Source: Eonycteris spelaea
Lineage: Eukaryota > Chordata > Mammalia > Chiroptera > Pteropodidae
NCBI GenBank assembly: GCA_003508835.1
Contig: PUFA01000068.1
Span: 8,441,501-8,505,500, forward strand
Direction of reading: 5' to 3'
Length of the DNA: 64,000 nt
Shown here in pieces: positions 41,920 to 51,345 of this stretch. Both the position numbers and the translations under genes were made by a program. Every line of letters starts with the position of its first letter. Within the stretch, counting starts at the first letter, position 1. The notes beneath the pieces were generated by a model. That model made no database searches. It was not told where the DNA came from and worked only from the letters and a program-made list of their open reading frames with translations.

Positions 41920-42035
41920 GCAATCAGTGAAAGTCTATTAAACAGCTACAATGCACTGTGTTAAGTACTGGATTCAAAGCGGGCATCCCATGTTTCTATC
42001 CTCAGGCAATTTATGCTCCATTTTAAATAATTAAT
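41920..42035 (-). mobile_element. L2 LINE 3' end, antisense
   Basis: 'cagctacaatgcactgtgtt' followed by 'aagtactggattcaaag' and 'caggcaatttatgctcc' is the antisense L2 order. Confidence 0.55.
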
Positions 42036-42059
42036 TGACTCCTCCCCCTCCTCCCCCCC

Positions 42060-42175
42060 CAATCTGCCAGAGAATGTCAGTGACTTGCCTAAGGTCATGT
42101 AGCTGGTAAGTGTCAGAATTAGAACTAAGATTGAGGTCTTTTAACTCTTTGTTCATGCTGAAAGTCTGTGTGGCT
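42060..42175 (-). mobile_element. MIR SINE fragment, antisense
   Basis: 'gtgacttgcctaaggtcatg' followed by 'tagctggtaagtgtcagaat' is antisense MIR. A C-rich run (42041-42060) precedes it. Confidence 0.8.
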
Positions 42176-42436
42176 TTCAACCTGTGTATCTGAAAGTTCT
42201 GAACACAGCTTTTGCTACTGACAAGTGCTGCCTTTGCCTGGTCTCTCACCATGGTGGGGTTGACTGTGGCTTGTGGTTAAGTGTTGGTCTCATCATCCTT
42301 CAGCTAGGAGAGCATATCACACAGTCTGACACTGGATCTTGTAAAGAAAACCATTTCAGAGAGCCAGAGCATGACCAGAGATTTGTTAAATTAACAGTCT
42401 CCAGGGGAGCTTCAGTTACTGTAGCACAAATGTGCT

Positions 42437-42655
42437 GATTGAAGAAGCAGCTTGGTGGAAGGGCTGAGAAGCCTGCGTCTGCATTCTATTGCCGGTACAC
42501 CCTGGCCCTGTGATCCTGAGCAGGTTACTTAACCTTTCTGAACTTCAGCATCCTCCCTCTCATGACCCACTCAATGCCATGGTCAAGGAGAAGAACTTAG
42601 TTGGTTCCCAACTGCTACTGAGGCCAAGAGCCTAGACTTCAATTCCAAACTTACC
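42437..42655 (+). mobile_element. MIR SINE pieces, sense
   Basis: 42437-42560 carries 'cctgtgatcctgagcaggtt', 'acttaacctttctgaacttc' and 'agcatcctccctctcatg'. 42590-42655 ('agagcctagacttcaattcc') looks like a second MIR head cut off by the next element. Confidence 0.65.
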
Positions 42656-42656
42656 A

Positions 42657-43295
42657 GTGTATCTGTTATCTATTGCTGTGTAACAAACTACTCAAAACTT
42701 GGCACTTTAAAACAATAACTATTTATTTGTGCTCCCTAGTCTGTGGGTCAACTGGGCAGTTCTGCTGATTTGCATGAAACCTAACTGGGCTCATTCATAC
42801 GTCTGAGGTCAGCTTAGGGTGACCAGCTATCCCCATTTGCCTGGGACTGAAAGAATTCCTAGGGTGTGGGGTGTTTGGTTTTAAAACCAGGAAAGTCCCA
42901 GGCTAAAGGGGATGAGTTGGTCACTTTAGGTCAGCTGCTGAATGGGCTGAGGGCTGAATGTCACATGAGGCAATGGAGGTAAGGGAAGGGTGACTAGGTT
43001 GTAAGTGCCTTTGTCATCCAGTAGAATAGCCTGGGCTTGATCACCTAGCAACTGAGCAAAACTCAAAGAACAAGAAGACATGAGCAAAACCTCTTTAGTT
43101 CTAAGCTTGGAACCTGTACATCATCATTTTGCCTCATTCTACTGGTTAAAGCAAGTCACAAGGTCAACCCAGATTTATCAGATGGGAAAATGGTCTTCAC
43201 CACTTGATGTTAGGAGCTGTAGTCACATTCAAAGAAATGTGGATCTAAGGAGGGGAAGAATTGTGTCAATTCTATAATCAATACTGCAAGGACTA
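42657..43295 (-). mobile_element. LTR-like interspersed repeat, antisense
   Basis: 'tgtatctgttatctattgct', 'gtgtaacaaactactcaaaa', 'ctggttaaagcaagtcacaa', 'ggtcaacccagatttatc' and 'ccacttgatgttaggagc' are in the order of a widespread mammalian repeat, probably an LTR. I cannot name the subfamily. It is interrupted by the small transposon at 42815-42928. Confidence 0.6.
42815..42928. mobile_element. hAT-type MITE with perfect 8-bp target duplication
   Basis: The ends TAGGGTGACCAGCT and (reverse-complemented) TAAAGTGACCAACT are inverted repeats. They continue as ATCCCC-TTT-GCCTGGGACT arms, leaving a loop of about 40 bases. The octamer GGTCAGCT flanks it on both sides (42807-42814 and 42929-42936). 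Removing the element restores a continuous host repeat. At 114 bp it has no coding capacity. It resembles MER53-like elements that I recall, but the name is unsure. Confidence 0.88.
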
Positions 43296-43389
43296 AGAGC
43301 TCTGCTTTCTGCAACAGTCAGATACCATGTCTACCAGTAACCAAGATACCAGGGGCTGCGAGTGTGATGATGAAAAAGACTCTCCTCTT

Positions 43390-43735
43390 TTTACCTTGTT
43401 TTCTCCCTGCTCCCCTTCTCCCATGTGGTTTCCACTAAATGGAATGAATACCCTTCCTTCCTCTTCGCCTGGACAACTCTTCTCTTTTGGAACGCAAATT
43501 GATTATCTTTTCCTCCAGAAAGCCCACCCGAAACTCCCACGCTGGTTTAGCATCGCTTCCCTCCCCTGGACCACCACCCTCTGTGCTTCCCTGAATTATA
43601 GCACTGGTCATTGGCACCAGCATTATGGGGACTGGAAGCTCCTCGATGTTAGGGGTGGTTGGATTCATCTCTGCATCCCAGCACCCCACTGAGGGCATCG
43701 GAACATAGTAGGTGCTCAGGAAATGTTTGCTGAAG
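43390..43735 (+). mobile_element. L2 LINE 3' region, sense
   Basis: 'tccagaaagcccacccgaaa', 'agcactggtcattggcacca', 'tctgcatcccagcaccccac' and 'cggaacatagtaggtgctca' run to the L2 3' end. Confidence 0.82.
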
Positions 43736-44195
43736 TAGAGTAGCTTGAAGGCATTGCTGATTACAGGCCCAGATAGAATGGAAGCCCTGTTCTTTATGCC
43801 CTCTCCAGTCAGGCCTCTGTTACTAGCAGATGTAAGCATTACCTGGTTCCCGTCTACCCGTCATAAGACAATGATCTAACCATGGCCCCAGCTCTGCAAA
43901 CCAGTTCATGCTTTTGGGGGGCTTGTCATAACCTAGGGTGAAAGTCTACACATGAAAGACAATAATTAGTGTGAGTGTCAGTGTGGAAGTCAGACTTGCA
44001 ATCAGGCACTGCCCACACAGTGGCATGACTCTTTTTTCAGAATCTTGTAGTTGCCCAGCATTGGTATGCTGGCCACGGTCCTGCAGGTCTGTAGACATGT
44101 GAGCCTGGTTTAGAGAAGGAGAAAGTCAGGTAATCCTAGGTTCTCCTCCACACACCCCTCACCCTGGACCTCACCAAGCCTCAGTGTCCTTACCA
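43736..44195. other. No feature recognised
   Basis: About 460 bases of unique sequence. A 134-residue minus frame at 43435-43839 overlaps L2 and is not called. Confidence 0.45.
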
Positions 44196-44199
44196 CCTC

Positions 44200-44405
44200 T
44201 CCTCCTCTGTGTTCTTCTTACACTGTGGCCACCACCCTGACACGGGCCTCAATCCCCTTCATCTGGAGAGTTCAAACAGCCTCTGAACTAGACTCCCTGC
44301 CTCCATGCTCCACACATCCAGTTTGCAGTCAGAGTGCTCTTTCTAAGATGAGGCAGAATGTGCTGACTCAGGAGCCAGCCTGCCCAGTTTCTGCCACTCT
44401 TGGCT
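44200..44405 (+). mobile_element. L2 LINE fragment, sense
   Basis: 'gaactagactccctgcctcc', 'tgctccacacatccagtttg' and 'cagtcagagtgctctttcta' match the L2 internal block. Confidence 0.8.
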
Positions 44406-44709
44406 CACTGCCTTGAAGCCAGGAGGGAGACTTCCCCGGCTTGGTACCCAGAGCCCAGAAGCCCTACAACCAGACCAGATGGGTAACTGAGCAGCCAAGG
44501 CAGGTGGAGGTGAAGGACTCAAGGGTGACAGTGGGCTCACCATTTCATCTTTCTGAGATTTCTTTCCCTGTCTGTAGAACAAGACTAATGAATAGATTAA
44601 TTGAAAGAAGTATTGAAGTTCCAGGGGGCCAGAATGATACTCTTATCCTGGCCTAAATTCAATATTGATTGATACATAGAAAAGTCAGATAATAATAACA
44701 GCAACGACA
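44406..44709. other. No feature recognised
   Basis: About 300 bases, nothing supported. Confidence 0.5.
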
Positions 44710-44865
44710 TCTCAGTAAGTCCTCACTTAATGTCATTGATAGATTTTGCTACCATAAGCAAAATGACATATACTGAACCTAATTTTACCATAGACTAATT
44801 GATATAAACAAGAGTTAATTTTTTTCTTGCATCTCATCAATGTAATAACAAAACAATGTTGAAAG
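44710..44865 (+). mobile_element. DNA transposon-like fossil, family uncertain
   Basis: 'taagtcctcacttaatgtca', 'ttgatagattttgctacc' and 'accatagactaattgatata' with 'aacaagagttaa' match a mammalian repeat I remember as DNA-transposon related. Confidence 0.55.
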
Positions 44866-44884
44866 AAACAACATTGCTCAAGGA

Positions 44885-45130
44885 CCTGCTAGCACTTACT
44901 TAACACTTAATTTTTGTCAACCTCCATTTGGACCACTTTGCAACATAACTCATCCTCACAGCAATTTTATAGGATAGGTGCTATTCTATCTCCATTTTAC
45001 AGGTGAAGTCTTCAAGGCACTGAAAGTTTAATATGCCCCAAATCACACAAGTAGTCCTCGGCAGATCAGGGTTCAATGCTGGGTGGCATGGCTTCCGAAG
45101 CCATGATCTTTACCACTACACTGCACCCAT
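44885..45130 (-). mobile_element. MIR SINE, antisense
   Basis: 'aacataactcatcctcacag', 'ctccattttacaggtgaagt' and 'ccaaatcacacaagtagtcc', then 'tctttaccactacactgcac' as the head. Confidence 0.85.
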
Positions 45131-45249
45131 TACAGCGGAAAGCATGCAGTGTAGTTTTAGATGTGTTGCCAAAGGAGCTTGCTAACATGTCACCCTAGAA
45201 TTAACCTTATCCATTCCATGGGAGAGAAGAGAGGTTAGTTTTCTGTAGG

Positions 45250-45263
45250 CCATCTGGGGGCAC
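45250..45263 (+). promoter_or_regulatory. Candidate CTCF-like site
   Basis: CCATCTGGGGGCAC fits CCASYAGRKGGCRS at 12 of 14 bases, with mismatches at positions 4 and 6. It is in unique sequence just before an LTR. Binding cannot be inferred from sequence alone. Confidence 0.35.
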
Positions 45264-45346
45264 CGGGGTTATGGGAATGGTGAGGCAGGACCAGTTCCGT
45301 CTTCCAAACCCACCGGCCCAATCATTGTCACTCCTTGCAGAGCACA

Positions 45347-45781
45347 TGTTAGTTTCCTATGTCTGACGCAACAAATAGCCATGAAGTCGGTGACTTAAAA
45401 CAGCAGAAATTTATTTTTCCCACAGTTCCAGAGATTAAAGGTACCAAATCTAAGTGTCAGCAGGGATAGTTTCTTCTGGAGGCACTCAAGGAGCATTCGT
45501 TCCATGCCTCTCCTCACTTTCTTGGTGTTCCTTGGCTTGTGTATGCATCATTCCAATCTCAGCTCCCATCTTCACATAGTATTCTCCTCTGTGTCTTAGT
45601 TTGTTCTGTTCTGTCTTTCATTATCGTAGTCTCATTGGATTTCGGGTCTAACCTAATCCCGTATGATCTCATCTAGATCTTTACCTTAATTACATCTGCA
45701 AAGACTCCAATTCCAAATGAAGCCACATTCTGAGGGTCCCAGCAGACATGAATTTTGAGGGGACACTATTAAACCATGACA
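45347..45781 (-). mobile_element. MLT1-type solo LTR, antisense
   Basis: 'tgttagtttcctatgtctga', 'cttaaaacagcagaaattta', 'ctcctctgtgtcttagtttg' and 'aattccaaatgaagccacat' are followed by terminal 'ttaaaccatgaca'. Pentamers at the ends do not match, so the target duplication is lost. Confidence 0.85.
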
Positions 45782-45989
45782 GAGAAGATTAGTGAGGGAG
45801 CAAGAGAAGCCAAGAGTGTTCCTCTAAAGGAGGTTTCCCCATAAGGAAACATGATGCAGAAGATTCCTCCGGTATTAGTAGATACAGGCTTGGCAGCTTT
45901 AACAGAGATCAAAACTACAGTGATGACAGCATAGCAGATGCTCGTTTCTCTTGCGCATAAAATCTCAGCTGGGTATAGAGAAATTCTGC

Positions 45990-46325
45990 ATCAGAGGTTC
46001 TGCAGGGACCTGAGCTTCATCTGTATTGTTGCTCTGCTATGCCCTCAACCGTAAAGACAGAGATGCTTCACTAGAGAGGGTCATGCTTTAGTCAGCAGGT
46101 GGTGAAGTCAAGATGGAGGGTATCCAGCTTCTTTCTAAGGGCACGACCAAGAAGTTTCATGTAACACCTCTGCTCACACCCATTGGCTAGAACTTACCAG
46201 TCACACCTTGCTGCAAGGGAATCTGGGAAGCCTTGCCTGTCCCTGAGAGGTCATGTGACCACCTAAAACTCAGGAGATTCTATTTCTTAAAAAAAAAAAA
46301 GATTTGGGAGATTGATCATTGAGAG
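45990..46325 (-). mobile_element. Ancient LTR-like repeat, family uncertain
   Basis: 'agcaggtggtgaagtcaaga', 'cccattggctagaacttacc', 'agtcacaccttgctgcaagg' and 'gaatctgggaagcc' follow the order also seen at 1250-1390. It is diverged. Confidence 0.45.
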
Positions 46326-46339
46326 ACAGCTATCATAAA

Positions 46340-46400
46340 GTATGGGAAGTGCCTGGCACATGGTAGGTAAATAAATTATGATTTTCATCTCCTACCATGA
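46340..46400 (+). mobile_element. MIR/L2 3'-end fragment, sense
   Basis: 'aagtgcctggcacatggtag' followed by 'gtaaataaattatgatt' is the terminal part of a sense MIR. Confidence 0.6.
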
Positions 46401-47005
46401 CATTGCTAACTTATTCCCACTGGCCTTGTGCCAATAAACCTCTACATTTTCCATTGACCCTGTCACCTGTCATTGCAGTTACCCAAGCCCAGATGGATCA
46501 TTACTCTATAATCCTCAGACAGGCCACTCTTTTTCACAGTTTGTAACTTGGCTCAAAAAGTCTACTGCTCTCCAGACCTGCCTCCCTCTCCAGTTCATCC
46601 CTGGACCCCAGGTTACACAGCCCTGCAGTAGGGAGGCTCTCTAAGTCCCCTGCAGCTCTGACTGTCAGGAGTCTGCGAGTGTCCCAGACTTTAGACCCCC
46701 AGGCACTACATGCCCTGCTTAGCCTGACTGGTTGCCTCATTGCATGCTGGAGGAGTTTGTGGAAAGAATTTTCTGGCATTAGAGGGTGAAAGTCAAAACA
46801 GTAATTACAAAAACATCTGTTCCTGAGTGGAAAGCATATCCTCCGCACACCAGGACACATGCCTGCACAGTTCAGCAAGTTGGAAGTTAAAATGAAAGAG
46901 AATGTTCTGGGATTGAGGACTAATGGACCTAACCATGATACAGGCTCTGCTTCCTGGTAGGATGCTGTGCTGGGGAACAGGGAGAAGCAAGTGAGAGTGA
47001 GGGAG
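46401..47005. other. Unique sequence with the longest open frame of the window, not called
   Basis: The minus-strand frame 46534-47010 has 158 residues and contains several Cys pairs but no spacing I recognise as a zinc finger. It has no signal peptide or repeat structure. A frame this long is expected once in 64 kb by chance. I do not support a gene. Confidence 0.5.
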
Positions 47006-47009
47006 TGCA

Positions 47010-47285
47010 TGGAGAAAGGAGTGAATGGACAAGGAGTGAATGAAGGAAAGAATGAGTGAAGGTGAATGAAAGAGTGAGTTAATTAAATGAAATAAACAAG
47101 TAAGTAAATGAATCAGTGAAGGAGTGAGTAAATAAAGAAGTTAATGAGTAAATGAATGAGTGAATGAATAAGTGTGTGATTTGAGTAAATGAATAAATGA
47201 AAATTTGAGGAAATAAATACAAATGAATAAGTGAATAATTATAAATGAGTAAAGAGATGAATAATAGAATAAGTGATAGAGTCAA
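47010..47285 (+). repeat. Degenerate (TGAA)n/(TAAA)n array
   Basis: About 275 bases of GAAT/GAGT/TAAA tetranucleotide units, with scattered substitutions breaking every perfect run. It is an old, decayed tetranucleotide satellite. Confidence 0.92.
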
Positions 47286-47424
47286 TGCATGAGCAAGCCA
47301 GCAGTTAAATTACATACTTATTGGAATGACTATTTAGAGCTGAGTCTAGCTGGAGGCCCAAGGTCAGGGTCATCCATGTTAATTCTTAGAATCCATATTC
47401 TGGGAGTGCAGAGTCTGGTAGTGC

Positions 47425-47525
47425 AGAGCTCTAAAGTCATTTCCCTAAGCTGTCAGTCAAGTGCAACCAGCGCTCAAGCCCAGGCCCCATCCCCCTGGAG
47501 CCTGTGCACTGAACACCACCTACTC
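47425..47525 (-). mobile_element. MIR head fragment, antisense
   Basis: 'gctcaagcccaggccccatc' followed by 'cccctggagcctgtgcactg' is the antisense tRNA-like MIR head. Confidence 0.65.
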
Positions 47526-48538
47526 TCTCTTCTGGGCAAGTAAGTGTCATCTTACCTGTTTGTGCCATCATAACCATTTACACTTTTCACGTAACTGAAG
47601 CTCACCTCTTGCAGAGAAGAATGTAAAAAATTTAAACATTTTTGAAGTTAAATTAGTCCTCTGGCAGGCAAAATTTTAGAAGGATAGGTTGGCTGAGAGG
47701 TATGAGGAGGTGGCAGATAAAAAGGAGAATGGGAATTAGGGAACTAAGTCAGGAGGCAAGTTCAGAAACCCTGACGTGCCTCTCAGGTGTGTATCTGTAA
47801 GATTATATCCCAGATATCAAGGAGAAAATTAAGACCAAGATAATCTTAGCATAGGAGGGAGGAGGAAGAGAAGGGGAGGGAGGGAGGCAAGCTAGCAAAC
47901 TCTACTTGGAAACAAGCATCAACTATTATTTAAAGATCATACATTATTAAAAGAAAAAACGGTGGGTTTCTGGAGCACTCAGGAGTCTATCTGGAGAGGT
48001 TGCTGTTGCTCTGGGGTTAATATGTGGAAATAGGATTCTTAAGCACCCATATTAATCTGTTGTTCTGTGACAGCTGCATTTTACATCTTAATGGCTAATC
48101 TTTATTTTAGGGGGGAAAAGGGCATTTTTGAGCCTGTAAAGCATGTATTTAATGCCAGAAGCTTTGCCCCCCCCAAAAAAAACAGGTTTTGAGTCAGAAG
48201 CTCCAAGTGGGTTTCAAGCAGGCTTCCCAGAGAACCTCCACTGCATGCCCCCTCCATTTACCCAGATTCTTCAGCTCAATCCTCTTTTCTAGTCCCCCTC
48301 TGGTTTGCCTCTCTAGACCTTTCTCTAGGCTGTTGTGGTCTCTCAGAAGAGACGATTTACTCTCTTGAATAACTGTTCAGCCCCAGTAACAAATAATGCA
48401 TGGGAGAGCTTAAGTGCAGGGAAAAGGCAGTGAGAACTAGGAGACCAGAGGAGGAAGAGGACCAAGCTGGACCAGCTTCAGAAAAGAAGAGGGACGGTAA
48501 CTGGGTCAGGGAGGAGAATGAGGAGTGATCTTAATAAG
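47526..48538. other. About 1 kb of unique sequence
   Basis: A purine run (AGGAGGGAGG type) lies at 47853-47888. The stretch 48045-48170 is AT-rich with several transcription-factor-like words and no repeat signature. No gene is supported. Confidence 0.45.
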
Positions 48539-48539
48539 A

Positions 48540-48810
48540 AGAATAGCTACACTTATTTAGTACCAACCACCTGTCTGGCCTTGTTCCAAGAACTTTAAAT
48601 ATATTATTCAATCCTCACAACAACTCAAGGAGATAGGCACAATTTTTATCCCTTTTTGAATAAATGAAGAAACTAAGACACAGATGTAAAGTCATTTACT
48701 GAGGGTAATACAGCTCTGAGTAGGGCAGACAGGCTCAGACTGGGTATTCTGGCTCCAGAGTCTATGATTTCAGGCTCCAGAGTCCAGGATTGTAACTCTC
48801 TGCTACATAT
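48540..48810 (-). mobile_element. MIR SINE, full length, antisense
   Basis: 'aatagctacacttatttagt', 'caatcctcacaacaactcaa', 'gaagaaactaagacacag' and 'ggtaatacagctctgag'. The head block 'ggctccagagtc' occurs twice (48751 and 48774), a local 24-base duplication. Confidence 0.9.
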
Positions 48811-48837
48811 CCCCTCTAGCAAACCTTTATAGGTATG

Positions 48838-49370
48838 TATCCAACAGGTATTTATTGACCTCTTACTGTGTGCCATGCACTGCTCTAGATGCTGGGGATA
48901 CATCTGTGAACAAAGCAGACTCAGATCAAGTGACCATTATGTACCTAGCCCCCAAAGACATCTCCTGAAGACATCCTGGTTGAACCAGACAAAGCAGTCC
49001 CTGCCCCATTCTAGTTGGGGAGATAGATATTAATCAAATTGTCATTCTAGTTAGTATGTAATTACAAGTGCCCTGGAGAATGTGTAGTAGGAGAAGCTGC
49101 CATGGGCCGAGGACACGAGAAAGGTCTTCCCAGAAGAAAGTCCAAGTCTAAGCTGAGACCTAAATCAGGAAGAGGCAACTCAAGGAAGAGGAAACAGCCT
49201 TTGCTCCCTGAGCATAACAGCCCAAAAGATAACTGCTTTGCATGGAGCTCAGGAATACAGAGGATGGACAAGAGGGTATGGTCTGTGAGGTGGGCCAGGC
49301 ACAAAACAGAAAATTGATGTTCAGTGAAGGGCCATAAGAAGTTCTTGAGGAGCTTAAATAAAGTGATGTA
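48838..49370 (-). mobile_element. L2 LINE, antisense
   Basis: 'ccaacaggtatttattgacc', 'gctggggatacatctgtgaa', 'agcagtccctgccccattct', 'agctgagacctaaatcagga' and 'aagttcttgaggagctt' cover about 530 bases of antisense L2. Confidence 0.88.
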
Positions 49371-49659
49371 TCTTTCAGTGTTTGGCACAGTTCTCAAAGT
49401 TTTTCACACCCACCCTTTTTTGTCTGAAAGCAATCTGGCAAGGCAGGTAAGTTTGCAGTTTTTGTCCCAACCTAACCGATCAGAGACTGAAGTTTCTCCA
49501 AAATGATCACTAAGAGTTGAAAGTGTGAGAGTGAGTGAGTGTCCAGGTCTTCCTGCTGCATACCTAGTTAGGCTTCTCAGGCCTGTGCACATTGTAAGCA
49601 ATGGCACGATGTGACAATATGACAGGGTAACCTCACAGATTTTGGAGAGGAAGTCTCAT
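49371..49659. other. No feature recognised
   Basis: About 290 bases of unique sequence. Confidence 0.5.
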
Positions 49660-49720
49660 GTGAAAGGGCCCATCGCTGTGCTTGACACATGGTAGATGCT
49701 CAGTAAATGCCCACTCTCCT
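49660..49720 (+). mobile_element. L2/MIR 3'-end fragment, sense
   Basis: 'gctgtgcttgacacatggta' followed by 'gatgctcagtaaatgccc' is the terminal motif. Confidence 0.65.
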
Positions 49721-50075
49721 TCTTCAACTAGAAGAAGCATCACTTTGGTTTTGCACACCACCTGGCCACCTTCTCCACCTTCCATGTGGGTGTTCTGGAG
49801 ATGTTTCGCTGGTTTGGGTTCAATGCATGAGAGAGGAGGCAAGTTGTCCATGTTCCTTTCCCAAGTCAAGATTCCTGCTTCTTGGCTTCAGAGTGCTCTG
49901 TGGAGAGATCTTACAAAGGTAAGATCCTCTGCCTGGACTCTGCAGAGCGTAACTGCAGAGACAGCTTTCCAGATTTTCTCCTGCCCCACTACTGGCTCCC
50001 TACTATAATATCCTATAGTGCTGTCTTCAGAAAGATTCCTCATCAGAAAGAGCTGCTTTGGAAATTTAGTCACTC
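49721..50075. other. No feature recognised
   Basis: Several short overlapping frames occur on both strands, none with a domain. Confidence 0.45.
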
Positions 50076-50079
50076 AAGA

Positions 50080-50195
50080 AGAATCACTAGCATTCACTAA
50101 CAAAACCCCTTGCCTAGATTTTTCTCATGTAATTCCTCATTTAATCTTATGAGGTACTTAATTATCAACACTTTATAAAAGAGAATTAAAATGGT
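50080..50195 (-). mobile_element. MIR SINE fragment, antisense
   Basis: 'actagcattcactaacaaaa' then 'gtaattcctcatttaatctt' and 'atgaggtacttaattatc' are antisense MIR. Confidence 0.7.
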
Positions 50196-50794
50196 TATTC
50201 ATAGCACACATAACATAGAACCCAAACAGAGCTCCTCTCTGACCCCAGTCCAGTCTTTGTTTATCTGCATCCTTTGATACTGCCTGTTCAGAGGCATTAC
50301 AAGAAACTTTTCTCTGCCTTTGAGGTTTCCTGCTCATTAGAAGGGTGATTTCAGATGTGTTCCTGGTCACTGAAAGAATGAGCATGGACCCTTTTGGAGG
50401 GCTATATCCCAGAATTCATACTTCCTAGGAAGCCCAGAGCTCAGAGGCACAGTTCCTTCTTTGTGGCACATCCACTAGACATCAGCAAATGGATGCCAGC
50501 CAGCATTAAAATTGTGACACTAGAAGGGGCCAGAGGAATGTGGCTGGCTCCCAGCCTCTTATTTTCCCATTCTATTGAAGGGTCGTGTTCATTTGAGCTT
50601 TTAAACCAAAAATAAATTATTATAATCCATTTGCTATTATACCATGCTGAAGTTCTAGACACTGTAAATTGCAGCCGTGATATATCTAGATGAAGTTTCT
50701 AGGAGTTTATTTTTAGCCATTCAGAGAGCACTCAGTTTCCTAGAGGCTTCATTTGCAAGTCTAGGAGGGGACAGGGAAAACGCATCTGCACAGC
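50196..50794. other. Unique sequence, AT-rich part with a MEF2-type motif
   Basis: TTATTTTTAG at 50707-50716 fits YTAWWWWTAR exactly. 50590-50760 has no repeat signature and could be a non-coding regulatory stretch. Both points are weak. Confidence 0.4.
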
Positions 50795-50910
50795 CATTGC
50801 CAGGTGACTGGGATGGAGTCGTTTAACCTCTCCAGCCTTCATCTGTAAACACAGGCAGTTGTATTGGCTGATCTTGAAGTTCTGTCTGTCTTCAAAGCTC
50901 TAAATCTCAT
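50795..50910 (+). mobile_element. MIR3-like SINE fragment, sense
   Basis: 'tttaacctctccagccttca', 'tctgtaaacacaggcagttg' and 'ggctgatcttgaagttctg' follow the MIR3 order with its ttggactagatgatct-type tail. Confidence 0.6.
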
Positions 50911-51190
50911 TTCTTGACCATGAAAACCAAAATGTGTCCAAACACGGCATTTCTCTGCTGAGTACACCTGGAGAGTGTCAGGAGCCACCACCCCAGCATG
51001 TATGTGAACCACGGAACATAGGCCTTCAGTGGATTCATGGTTCTTCTTTCCTGATTCTTACTTTTTGAGGGGTAGAGAGAGGTAGAAGAATTTTAGAGTT
51101 ATTGAGAATCTGTGATATGCATAACACACTGCTAGGTGCTTGTATTTGAGTGATTTTTATACAGCTTTCCCCATTCAAAGGCAGTACCAT
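50911..51190. other. No feature recognised
   Basis: About 280 bases of unique sequence. Confidence 0.5.
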
Positions 51191-51194
51191 CCAG

Positions 51195-51345
51195 TTTCAG
51201 TAGATCAGTCTTCATGGGCATCTGTGTGCCAGGCACTCAAGTTGGTTCTGAAAACATGAAGGTGAAGTGGATGCAACTTTTAGTCCAAGGAGGCCAGAAG
51301 GGAGGTAAAGCATGAAATGAATATGTTCAAGTGTTTTTTGAAATG
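51195..51345 (-). mobile_element. L2 LINE fragment, antisense
   Basis: 'gggcatctgtgtgccaggca' followed by 'gttctgaaaacatgaaggtg' and 'gaagtggatgcaac' is antisense L2. Confidence 0.6.

Noticed and set aside
43435..43839. 134-residue minus-strand frame
   Set aside because: Lies mostly opposite a sense L2 3' region, so it is antisense of a dead LINE.
46534..47010. 158-residue minus-strand open frame, the longest in the window
   Set aside because: No recognisable domain, signal peptide or family similarity. Its length is what chance gives in 64 kb on six frames, and no splice or promoter context supports it.
47079..47285. 68-residue frame with FIHSFIYS-type repeats
   Set aside because: It is the reverse reading of the (TGAA)n array and not a repeat protein.
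47010..47285. CRISPR-like spaced repeats
   Set aside because: There are no conserved repeats with unique spacers. It is a degenerate microsatellite in a mammalian genome.
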